From NCBI GenBank assembly GCA_021495925.1, contig JAKEKT010000039.1:186001-250000 (forward strand): a stretch of 64,000 nt of DNA, written 5' to 3'. The position numbers were made by a program, and so were the translations under genes. The DNA comes from Diplodia intermedia. Lineage: Eukaryota; Ascomycota; Dothideomycetes; Botryosphaeriales; Botryosphaeriaceae. The notes under the pieces were generated by a model. That model saw only the letters and a list, made by a program, of their open reading frames with translations. It was not told the origin of the DNA and searched no databases. Positions 20,647 to 28,817 of the stretch are shown piece after piece (position 1 is the stretch's first letter; the number at the start of each line of letters is the position of its first letter).

Positions 20647-20699
20647 GTGAGTTCATCAGTTCAATCCCAAGCTTCAACACAATTCTAACAGTCATCCAG
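20647..20699 (+). other. GT-AG insert in the T-loop of tRNA-Pro (53 nt)
   Basis: The insert begins GTGAGT and ends CCAG, with TTCTAAC at 20682-20688 in branch-site position. The same layout and length (46-61 nt) is found in many protein-coding introns of this window. It interrupts the T-loop between positions 57 and 58; the boundary is ambiguous by one G. It splits the internal B box and contains its own GTTCAATCC at about 20660-20668, a match to the B-box core. I see no bulge-helix-bulge at the junctions that would suit the tRNA endonuclease. Confidence 0.75.
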
Positions 20700-20724
20700 A
20701 TCCGCGGCAAGACCCTGAATTATC

Positions 20725-20731
20725 TTTTTTT
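20725..20731 (+). terminator. Pol III terminator of tRNA-Pro
   Basis: Seven consecutive Ts lie ten bases after the discriminator base. Confidence 0.8.
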
Positions 20732-22452
20732 GCTCCTGTCAAGGACGCAGCTCTTTTGCCCTAGCCGTACATCATCATGTGTCCATCCATCAATGCAGTT
20801 CGTTGCCAACTGCAGTCCTTTTTCTTGAACAATCAGGGGCAGTTGATTTTTTTGTGCATGGAGAATTCTCGGCGGTGTGTGGCCGGTCCGGCATTCGGCC
20901 GGCATGTGTGCTCTGACAACCCCATGCAGCCTACTACTACTCCTTACAAAGCCGATAGTATCGTCGTCTTTCTCCCATCTACGCTCTCGGTCAACCTGGA
21001 CCTCATTTCTGATCCGAGCTGAACTTCTTTCCATCCTACTTCTCCCAGCTGGCCCCACATCCCCTGTTACTTGGACTCCTTGGCTGCGTATTTGCTAGAA
21101 AGGTATTGCGTTAACTGCAACGAGTCCAGACTACGCACTCGGGTCCCTTGGTTCTACGCTATAGCGTGCTACCATACCGGTTGGCACGAGGCTGTGCGCA
21201 CGTCCGTTGATCTAGCACACCCCTGTCAGTCGCTTATGCGGGTTTGATGCGGGTTTGTGCAAGAGCCTCCTCCACGTCAGCAACCCGTAATCATCCTCAA
21301 CAGTAACAGCTGCTGGTTCTCTGTGGGTTTTGCTTGCTTGCGCAGGATGTGGTAGCTGCGGGCTTGGTGGCGCATTGCTGCTCCGCAATGGACAATTCGC
21401 TGCCTTCCGTCAGGCTCCTGGTTTTGCATGCCTGAGCCCACAGCTGCAAGGAGCCCCTTTCAATGCACAATAACCAAAGCAGCTTCTCGGGACTGATCGA
21501 ATTATGTTTGAACACAGTAACTCGAAGATAGTGGACCGCACCTGCAGTACGGGTTTCCCTCGGAGCTGCGCTCAGCCTTGTGCGGATTTATTTGCGGTGA
21601 TACTTAAGACCATCTTTTGCCTGCAACTTGGAAACTTTCCCTCTTGATTGCCTTGTTGCTGCACCGCTGCCGGACTTCCGTTCATCCACCGCCAGATCGC
21701 AGTCGCAAGATCCTGATTCGCCAGCCTCAACCTGCACATCAGCCCTCAGGACCGATAAGAGCCATCCGCTATGGGCAAACAAGAATCTTGAAACACAAGC
21801 TGAAGGGCATACAGATCGGAGAATTTATCCGTTGTCTGCAGGTTGACCCCAGGATCCGCATCCCACGCCAAGTCATTCACCTACCTCGAATACTACCGTT
21901 AAGTCGCGAGTGCTCACTACGCAAAAACCCTCGCCACCGTCCACGCGCAGATACGTGTTCGCGACCTACGCCAGACAGTCGCTGGAGCAACCTAGGCGAC
22001 GTACGCACGCTATCGTCTGCTCACCGAACTCTCAACCAGGCCATCCTGATTATTCGCAACTGGGCGCGCCAAAGCTCCAAAACCTACTGTAGCGTCGCCT
22101 TCGCGCCATCATATGCTACCTGTTTTCCCTCCATTCAGCGTGCGCCATGGACCTGCCATGGTTAGGTGCTGGCCCTCTTCCATTTTCGGGGGCGGGGCGA
22201 GGGTTTCTCGAGACTTTAGCGCTGGGTTTTTGGTGTTGAATCTTTCAGCCGCGTCTTTGCGCACGTCTTTGTGCCTCTTTCCACCACGCAATTCCCCATA
22301 CTCTGGAGAATTGAAAAGGGCTGCGAATATGGGACACCCTTCTCAAGCAAACCGCAGCCAGCGAGTCGCTCTTCACAGTGTCCTGCGAACTTTATCCCTC
22401 GTGTGCCTCTCAGCTCCACTCTCCTTCCTAAATCGGCCACATAAGCCTCAGG
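20732..22452. other. Intergenic, no gene recognised
   Basis: Open frames exist at 21.6-22.2 kb but without ATG context, domain or splice partners. The last 300 bases before 22453 are CT-rich and probably the leader of the C2H2 gene. Confidence 0.5.
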
Positions 22453-23163
22453 ATGTCTGGCAGCCACCGCCTACCACAGACCTTCCTCACCGGGCCCCCT
22501 GCAGCCGTCCAAGATGCCGACTACTACAACAGCCCAACTAGCATCCTAGCAACCCACTGGGACTTCGTTTCCAAGCATGCCTCCACCACCATCACCATCA
22601 ACAACAACAACACCACCACCACCTCTCATGGAGCCGTGCACAACCATAGCCAGGATGGAGAAGCCGCCGGCGACACCAGCCCACCGCACCCAAACACCCA
22701 CAACCCACCGTCCCCACCTTCCCCATCAGCCACACCGAGCGACAGCGACGACGACGACAGCGACAGCAACACCAACAGCGACACCGACGACAACAGCAGC
22801 ACAACCACCCTCCCCACCCTCCCCTCCCACCCCTCCCCCTCCCCCACCGCCGCCCACGACGCCACCACCCTCAACCCCGGCCCCCCACCACCATCCTCCC
22901 CGCCATACACATGCTGCAGCAAAACCTACCGCAGCGCCTTCGCCCTGCACCGGCACCGCCGCGAGAACGGCGCGTGCCCGCGGCGCGGCACGGCCCCCGC
23001 GCCGCGGAAGTTCCGGTGCGGCGTGTGCGGCGGCGCGCTCGTGCGGCGCGCGGCGCTGGTCGCGCATGTGGAGCAGGTGCATGGGTGGCCGAAGCGGGCG
23101 GCGGAGGCGAGTGTGCATGCGAGGTATAAGCGGGATGGGACGGGCGTGGGGGTTGGGTTTTGA
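22453..23163 (+). CDS. C2H2 zinc-finger protein, low-complexity N-terminal half
   Basis: A single exon of 236 aa. Residues about 45-140 are Thr/Asn runs, Pro/Ser and an Asp-rich acidic block (SDDDDSDSNTNSDTDDN), as in activation domains. Two C-terminal fingers follow: a degenerate one (YTCCSKTYRSAFALHRHRRE, with a Cys late in the unit) and a standard one (CGVCGG then ALVRRAALVAHVEQVH; C-x2-C-x12-H-x4-H). A DNA-binding or regulatory role is inferred only from the fingers. I do not recognise an orthologue. Repeat expansion (accacc, cccacc) explains the open shadow frames. Confidence 0.75.
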   Translation: MSGSHRLPQTFLTGPPAAVQDADYYNSPTSILATHWDFVSKHASTTITINNNNTTTTSHGAVHNHSQDGEAAGDTSPPHPNTHNPPSPPSPSATPSDSDDDDSDSNTNSDTDDNSSTTTLPTLPSHPSPSPTAAHDATTLNPGPPPPSSPPYTCCSKTYRSAFALHRHRRENGACPRRGTAPAPRKFRCGVCGGALVRRAALVAHVEQVHGWPKRAAEASVHARYKRDGTGVGVGF

Positions 23164-23789
23164 TTGATGGTGGGGGCGGCGCGGCGGGGGGTGGAGGTGG
23201 TGGGTGTTCGGGGGTTGTCGTGTTTTGCGGGAGACGGGTGGTGAGGGTGAGTCGGATGGATGAAGCGAGTGGGCGGGCCAGCCGGCTGGTCTGTTGATGT
23301 GATGTGATGGGCGCTGGCGCTGTTCATGGAGACGGGTGGCGGGGGGGACTGGAAGTTTCCTTGTGTCTGTGTTGGTGACGCTCGTTGCACTGCTGTGAAT
23401 ACCTCTTTTGTTCTTTTCTTGTTCTTCCTGGCGTTGGGATTAGCGTTGGCGTTGGCGTTTGTTTCGGTGTGGGTTTCCACTATTCTTCAGTGGGTGTCGA
23501 GGGGGCTTTTACGGCAGAGGGAATTAAGGTGTACAAAGTAATCGAAGCGGTATGCCCATTGTCGTCTTTTCCATTTTCAGAGCCAGGACGGTCTTACACG
23601 TACGAAACGAAGGTGAAGACAACATGATTGGAATTGGGCAATTCATCACATACACTGTTCACTTTGGTTACATGCCATTGAGGCTACAGCATCTCTTGAG
23701 TGATGTTCGCTTGCTGTTTTTGTTTCGTTTTGATCTGGCTCTGTCCCTTTCATCAGTTCTTCAAAGAGATCTTGAATTGTACGGACAAT
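23164..23789. other. Convergent spacer between the C2H2 and HET genes
   Basis: This is shared 3' flank of two converging genes. It has G/T-rich sequence near 23165-23240 and no supported frame. Confidence 0.5.
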
Positions 23790-25820
23790 TCAACTCAACT
23801 CAATATCGTAATCAATCTCATCCGCATCTTGATTCTCGTATGCTTCCCCATGCATCAGCCCATCGACGTATACGTCCCCGACAAGCTTGTAGGTATTGCC
23901 AACCAAGCGGATAACGAACAGCCGATCAGCCCCTTGAAGAGCTACGACAGCATCGCCTTTCTCAACAGTATGCACGGCATTGTAAAACCGCCCTGCGTGG
24001 GTACGACCAAGGCAACGTCCGTAACCCAAAACATACCGCTCCACTCTCTCACTGGCCGTGTTCTCTTCCCCGGTCATACCATCGTCGTTGCGCTCAGGAT
24101 ACGTAAAGCATGGGGCAAAAGCCTGAACTTTTGTTGCAATGTCATCGCAGCGTTCACACATTTCCTTCGTAGGCGGGTCTTCGTCACACTCTGCTATCCA
24201 ACGCGACCAGCTTCGGATGTAAGCCCAGAAGTGAAAGGCCATGGCATCATTTGCGCTGATTTCAGCGCTGGGAGGCGGTGACCAAGGAGATCTTGCAGTG
24301 ACCGTGCGAAGTAGGCTGACGACATCCTCGATGGAAAATCCATCAGGAAGAAGGTGGATCAGTCTAGAGAGAAAATCGATATCTTGTGGCCAAGCAGGAC
24401 TTGCGGTAGACACGTAGTCTAGAATTCGTCCCCTGACCACGAGGATTGCGTCATTCGTGTGGAATCGTGCCAGGTGATAATCACATTGTTTCGGATGTGG
24501 TTTGAACGTGCCGCCATATATCACATCGGGATTGTTGAAATCCCTAGGGTAGTCGAGTGTGAGGCACCAGGAGGGAAGTTCTGAGCCTGACTGGGGCCAA
24601 TTGAAGGCAGAGCTGAGCAGCAGTAGGTCGTCGGCACTTTTGAGCACCCGAATTGATAGTTCTTTTGACAGGGTGACGGCTGTAGTAGCAGTTGAATAGT
24701 CAGGGTTGAGGCCTAGATCGTCTGCGTCCTGGGAGATGGCAAGAATGGCGTAAACTCGATCTCGGGGATCACTACACCGGAGTGGGAGGTACCACACCAG
24801 ATTGTCAAGCAAGGACGCCCAACTATAGCTTGTTCCGGGCTCTAGCCGGGAATATCTTTCCCACCACACGCCGTACAGAGTATATTCGACTTGATCCCAT
24901 TGTAATAAGCTTTCGCCTGAGTCTTTGAGGCCTGCGTCGCGATACTGCCGAGGGAAGTGACCAACTGCAAAGAGGATAGGTACGGTGGCGATGGAGTCCC
25001 AATCTATCAGGCGGCGTCCACGAAGTGTTGTGATGTCGTTGTTCAGCAACTGTTCCTGCACAATCCACAGCCTCTGGGTCCATTCGCCGTACGCCGCGTG
25101 TACCAGCCATTTCCAGCCTTGTTCGATGTATCGCTTGGTGACTTTCTCCTCATCGTGCGGTTCATTGACTCTCAGGTCCAGGTCCGATGGAAGTTGCTCC
25201 AATTGCATACTTCCGTCGAGTTTCCAATTCAAAACTCGCTCGATACTCCCCGCCTCATGAATCTGACGCCAAGTAGTGTCTGAGAGAGTCCCGCTTATCC
25301 TCTTCAACAATTGGATTCCTCGTTGCTCCTCCTCCTCTTGTAGCGTGGCAGGTCCAAGATAGGTAATCACCCGGCTTGCTTGGGTGTATATCTGACTCAA
25401 CATTGCGACCTGATGATTCTTTTCCTTCTCATCCTGCTGATTGATGCAAACCTGATCGATCCAGAAGACTTTGCTCTCCAATTCTTCAGCATCTCGCAGA
25501 TCACGCATAGCATGTCCCAGGTTCTTCGTCAAAGGGATCCATCCAATTGCTGTGCCGGTCGTATCCAGAATGACGGCCGTGCTCTCTTGGTTTGGGTTCC
25601 CCCAAACGTACGAAAGCGCCTGGAAACTGCGGGCTGAGACTGGGACATGAAGGATGCGGGCTTCGATGCGTGTTTTGGTCGCGCCAAGCTCAAGCACGCG
25701 AATATCGTCAGGCCCACTCAAAGGCTCATACTCGTAGCGAGGGAGGTCCATATCGCGTGGCTGACAGGATGAAGGGATTGCGACCGAGCCGGCCGGCGGG
25801 TTTGAGGGATGGCTGTCCAT
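23790..25820 (-). CDS. Heterokaryon incompatibility (HET) domain protein
   Basis: A single exon of 676 aa. HET domains trigger cell death or growth arrest when hyphae of unlike genotype fuse, and the family is greatly expanded in filamentous ascomycetes. The domain lies near the N-terminus: YEYEPLSGPDDIRVLEL, then FQALSYVWGNP (about residue 65) and VFWIDQVCINQQDEKEKNHQ with SQIYTQASRVITYLG. The C-terminal GRTHAGRFYNAVHTVEKGD and LVGDVYVDGLMHGEA blocks are the usual end of these proteins. A second ATG at MDLPRYEYEP would remove 23 residues and start just before the domain. No death-effector domain is seen, so the partner or specificity is unknown. The frame is intact, unlike the neighbouring NLR relic at 36-37.7 kb. 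Confidence 0.9.
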   Translation of the reverse strand: MDSHPSNPPAGSVAIPSSCQPRDMDLPRYEYEPLSGPDDIRVLELGATKTRIEARILHVPVSARSFQALSYVWGNPNQESTAVILDTTGTAIGWIPLTKNLGHAMRDLRDAEELESKVFWIDQVCINQQDEKEKNHQVAMLSQIYTQASRVITYLGPATLQEEEEQRGIQLLKRISGTLSDTTWRQIHEAGSIERVLNWKLDGSMQLEQLPSDLDLRVNEPHDEEKVTKRYIEQGWKWLVHAAYGEWTQRLWIVQEQLLNNDITTLRGRRLIDWDSIATVPILFAVGHFPRQYRDAGLKDSGESLLQWDQVEYTLYGVWWERYSRLEPGTSYSWASLLDNLVWYLPLRCSDPRDRVYAILAISQDADDLGLNPDYSTATTAVTLSKELSIRVLKSADDLLLLSSAFNWPQSGSELPSWCLTLDYPRDFNNPDVIYGGTFKPHPKQCDYHLARFHTNDAILVVRGRILDYVSTASPAWPQDIDFLSRLIHLLPDGFSIEDVVSLLRTVTARSPWSPPPSAEISANDAMAFHFWAYIRSWSRWIAECDEDPPTKEMCERCDDIATKVQAFAPCFTYPERNDDGMTGEENTASERVERYVLGYGRCLGRTHAGRFYNAVHTVEKGDAVVALQGADRLFVIRLVGNTYKLVGDVYVDGLMHGEAYENQDADEIDYDIELS

Positions 25821-26541
25821 AGGGCAGATCTCGGGGGGTTTTCGTTTCCCCAGTTGATGACAACGAAGACGAGATTGAAGGTGGACGCTTCCGGCGTGGT
25901 CCAGCTTGTTTATCTCGTACGTTTGCTGTCAGGCTGAAGCTGCGGGGTTGTCTGAGCCGAGCGAGATAAGCAATACCGGCGCTGGGCCAGACCCGGGACG
26001 CGGCACCCCAGCTTGGCGCCTGATTGGTTTGGGTGTCGCATGACCAACCCTGCAGCTGAAGGCTGAAGCTGAAGGCTGCCTGATCTCGTGCAAGTACCAA
26101 GCCTATAACGCAGCGAAGCATCAAGCCACTTACTGAACCGCTCTCAGAGCCTTGTTCACGAGTCTTATTCCCTTGTTCTGTCATACCTGATAGCCCCCAA
26201 CGGATCCTAGGGCTCTCTAATGACTGACTCCGAGCATCTGCCTTCATTCCAGCACAGTCGAAGCCAATGGTAGCGCGTCTCACTGGGATTTGAAGCTCTC
26301 GCAACCAGAGTAACGAAACTGTGCGGGCATAAGAACTACCGGGGGAACGCCGCTGTTTGCTGTCGTTGAAACAATATCGGTAGAGCAACAGATGACACAC
26401 ATTGAAATGATTAGAACAGTGCTTTTGCTTGCCTTTCGGATCAAAATTTTTGTAGGCGCTAGCTCGGCCCGCGGAAAAGCCTGATCCACCGACCCCACAA
26501 AGCAAGGAACGGCAAAAAAAGAAGAGAAACGAGAACGCAAA
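25821..26541. other. HET promoter and 5S rRNA downstream flank
   Basis: No coding frame is supported. A tRNA D-arm-like patch (caatggtagcgcgtct, about 26263-26280) has no matching acceptor or T-arm and is not called. Confidence 0.5.
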
Positions 26542-26660
26542 ACGTACAACAGCCGGGATTCCCCAATGGTCACCCACTTGAGTACTAATCGGCCGGTTCG
26601 CAGCTTGAGTACGGCTGAGCGGACGGGAAGCCCTATGATCTGCGACCTATGGTCGTACGT
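26542..26660 (-). rRNA. 5S ribosomal RNA
   Basis: The reverse strand reads ACGTACGACCATAGG at the 5' end, then GGGCTTCCCGTCCGCTCAGC (loop A/box A region), TTAGTACT (intermediate element), GTGGGTGACC (box C), and GTTGTACGT at the 3' end, which pairs with the 5' end to close helix I. The length is 119 nt, as expected. Four Ts follow (26542-26539) as a Pol III stop. Dispersed single 5S genes outside the rDNA array are normal in filamentous ascomycetes. It lies upstream of the HET gene on the same strand. Confidence 0.93.
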
Positions 26661-26770
26661 GGAAGATGTTGTGGATGATACAAATTATGACTACAAGTCA
26701 ACAAGCTGTGGACTGGCTGTCGACTTCCATGCTAACAGGCGCTTCCACTTCAACAGTAAAAGTGAGGAAA

Positions 26771-26817
26771 TGCAAGCGGACGGGAAGCCCTGCATTCTGC
26801 GATCTATGATCGTACGT
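26771..26817 (-). pseudogene. Truncated 5S rRNA copy
   Basis: The reverse strand from 26817 reads ACGTACGATCATAG, then GGGCTTCCCGTCCGCT, matching about the first 45-48 nt of the intact 5S gene 150 bp away, with several changes. Similarity then stops. The rest of the gene, including box C, is missing. Confidence 0.8.
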
Positions 26818-27259
26818 GAAAGAGTAAGTAACAAAATGAGTTTATAAAGACAAAAACTGCTTTAAAGCCCACCCCAAACTATCCATTCATCTAACCTCTT
26901 CTCACCTGGCGGTACAGTTCTGCCAGTCTCTCGTAACGTAATCATTTTCTTCCTCTTACTTCTTTGTTCTAATCTTTGGGGCCAAGTACCTGTGCAGTAA
27001 ACGAGCTCTGCTATACGTCATTTGGAGCCGACACCTGCCTCTGGTATAAGCTTGTTCGGGGTCCCGTATCCCTCCTTACGGCACTCCAACATATTCGCGT
27101 TCGATCAATAGGCGCTTGGTAAGAGCTACCCAATGACCTTGTCTTTCTAATCGGACCAATTGCAAGGCTTAGGTCACGTAAGCACGCGGGTTATGCGCTG
27201 TGTAACGTGAGAACCCTGTCGAACTTGGAGCCCCTCAGCCCGCTCGTGCGCATTTCAAC
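26818..27259. other. Spacer, no gene recognised
   Basis: Moderately AT-rich sequence between the 5S relic and the C2H2-family pseudogene. No frame is supported. Confidence 0.45.
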
Positions 27260-28345
27260 ATGGGCAGCGTTGCGCTCGGGCTGGAACCGTGTTCTGCGTA
27301 CCGCACCAGCATCTACTCTTACACGTCGGCACCCATTCCACACCCCACCATGGCCAACGCTACACCACCTTCTCCTCGGACTAATCTCGGTTCTCCGCGC
27401 GCTGCATCCATGCGGTCATTCCAAGCGCCCATGCCTGCTAGGCGAAGGAGGGTGGAACACAGCGGCGGCGAGTGCGGCGACGGCGATGGCTCCTTATACG
27501 AGGGGAAACGGCTCGCCTGCCCCTTTTTCAAGCGCAAACCAATGAAAACACGACCATCATGCGTGTATCCAGGCTTCAGTTCTATTGCCCGGCTCAAGTA
27601 AGTGACTCAGTCACCTCACAACTCGGAGAATCATGTTTGACCTTGAAGCGCAACAGGGAGCACTTATACAGGCAACACATGTCTCCTCCATACCAATGTC
27701 CACGGTGCCTTGCTTGCTGTCTCTCAGAGACAGACCTTAAAGAACACTGTCGAGCACCGATACCGTGCCAGGTGAATACGGAGGTCAAGGTCGAAGGTGT
27801 CACCAGATCAGGAGAAGGCCTTGAAGAGCAACGCGAGCAAATCGGGAGTCAACAGCGATGAAGAGAAATGGCGTGACATTTACAAAATTCTCTTTCCCGA
27901 CGAGCGGATCCCCAGCCCTTGTAAGTCTTCCACTGCCCTCCAGGCCCCAAGAATATCTTAAACCTGACACAATCAAGACTGCAACACCATTGGTCCCGGT
28001 GAGGCAGAGGCCCTGAATACTGTGAGAACACAGCTCCCACGATTGCTAGCGAAAAGCCTTGCGGGCTCATGGATAGACACGGTTCCAGAAAACTCCTTGC
28101 AACGGGTGTCTGAGGCCGTGCAAGAAAGCCTGGAACAACTTTTTCCTACCAGCATTTTCACACCGCCTTATCCTGCTGGTAGTCCACTGTCTTTCGAATC
28201 TGCCAGTTCTTTGAGGCGGGTTGCCAGCGAAGGGTCCACGTCCGACCTGGACACATCTTGCAGCACCCAGAACAGTCGTATACCGGCCTCTATCCCCCAG
28301 GTACCCTATCAAAGCTCGCCATCTGCCGCCGCCGCCGATTCATAG
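27260..28345 (+). pseudogene. C2H2-type fungal protein gene with a frameshift
   Basis: Three exons can be drawn: 27260-27597, 27657-27920 and 27978-28345 (introns of 59 and 57 nt, GTAAGT donors). The product is of a widespread fungal family: LACPFFKRKP, then a splice-spanning ARLKEHLYRQH, YQCPRCLACCLSETDLKEH, and after the break KSGVNSDEEKWRDIYKILFP with DERIPSPY. The frame fails at about 27804-27808. Upstream reads EGVTR and downstream QEKALKS, in a different frame, consistent with loss of two bases (an ancestral TRDQEK is likely) or one extra base. No splice site explains it. The alternative start at 27350 lies in a good context. A sequencing error is possible. Function is unknown. Confidence 0.75.
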
Positions 28346-28817
28346 GACAATCGCATGTTGACAGAAACTGTCTCGCACACGCAAATAGAAGAAAATCAAG
28401 GTGACACACTCTGCTCTCAGCCTCGTTGCAACGCGGCTACAAGCTTTTCAGGATGCTGAAGATGGCTGGATGTCATACCGCATCGCCCCAGTTACAAGGC
28501 CGGATGCAGCATTGGAATTCTTCTAGGTTACTTAAACAGTCATTCCCCCTGGCGATCCCACTGCATTCCACGAGGCCTCAGCCCGCATCAGTGAATCTAT
28601 GCCCTTTCACTTCCACGTGTCGGAATTGAGGCTGGCGTACTAGCCACATGCGTATTCTGCTAGAATACCGCTATTGCCGCTCCCGAACATACTCGATGCA
28701 CGGGTCTGTCGAAGCGATATATATGTGACTCTGCGCCTCGATAAGCAGCAGCAAGCTTTGGCCTTTGCCACCCGTCTCTCCTTTCCTCACTGTCAGTTAT
28801 TGCTCACATTGGCAGCC
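28346..28817. other. Promoter of the secreted Ala-rich protein gene
   Basis: No frame is supported. A tatatat stretch at about 28718-28724 lies 95 bp before the start codon and could be a TATA element. Confidence 0.4.

Larger units (their letters stand above)
20575..20715 (+). tRNA. tRNA-Pro(AGG) with two introns, one inside the T-loop
   Basis: The acceptor 5' strand GGTCTTG (20575-20581) pairs perfectly with CAAGACC (20708-20714), and C20715 is the discriminator. The D-arm TGGTCTAGTGGTATGATT is the standard Pro D-arm and A box. The anticodon stem CTCGC/GCGAG (20600-20604, 20628-20632) encloses TTAGGG...T with anticodon AGG at 20607-20609. A 16-nt intron (20611-20626) sits at the canonical 37/38 site. 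The variable loop is AGGCC. T-stem CCGCG (20638-20642) and CGCGG (20703-20707) are brought together only if 20647-20699 is removed, leaving the perfect T-loop TTCGATC. A T7 run at 20725-20731 is a good Pol III terminator. The mature RNA would be 72 nt. The tRNA identity is very secure. Whether it is processed is unknown. Confidence 0.9.

Noticed and set aside
20611..20699. Bulge-helix-bulge folding of the T-loop insert, so that tRNA endonuclease would remove it
   Set aside because: I could not pair the T-loop exon bases with the 3' end of the insert while keeping two 3-nt bulges; GT-AG with a CTAAC box fits much better.
21617..22165. 182-codon plus-strand frame before the C2H2 gene
   Set aside because: It has no ATG at its start and residue composition resembles random translation.
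26255..26330. tRNA-Trp-like D-arm (caatggtagcgcgtct)
   Set aside because: No acceptor or T-stem pairing could be built around it, so it is at most a tRNA fragment.
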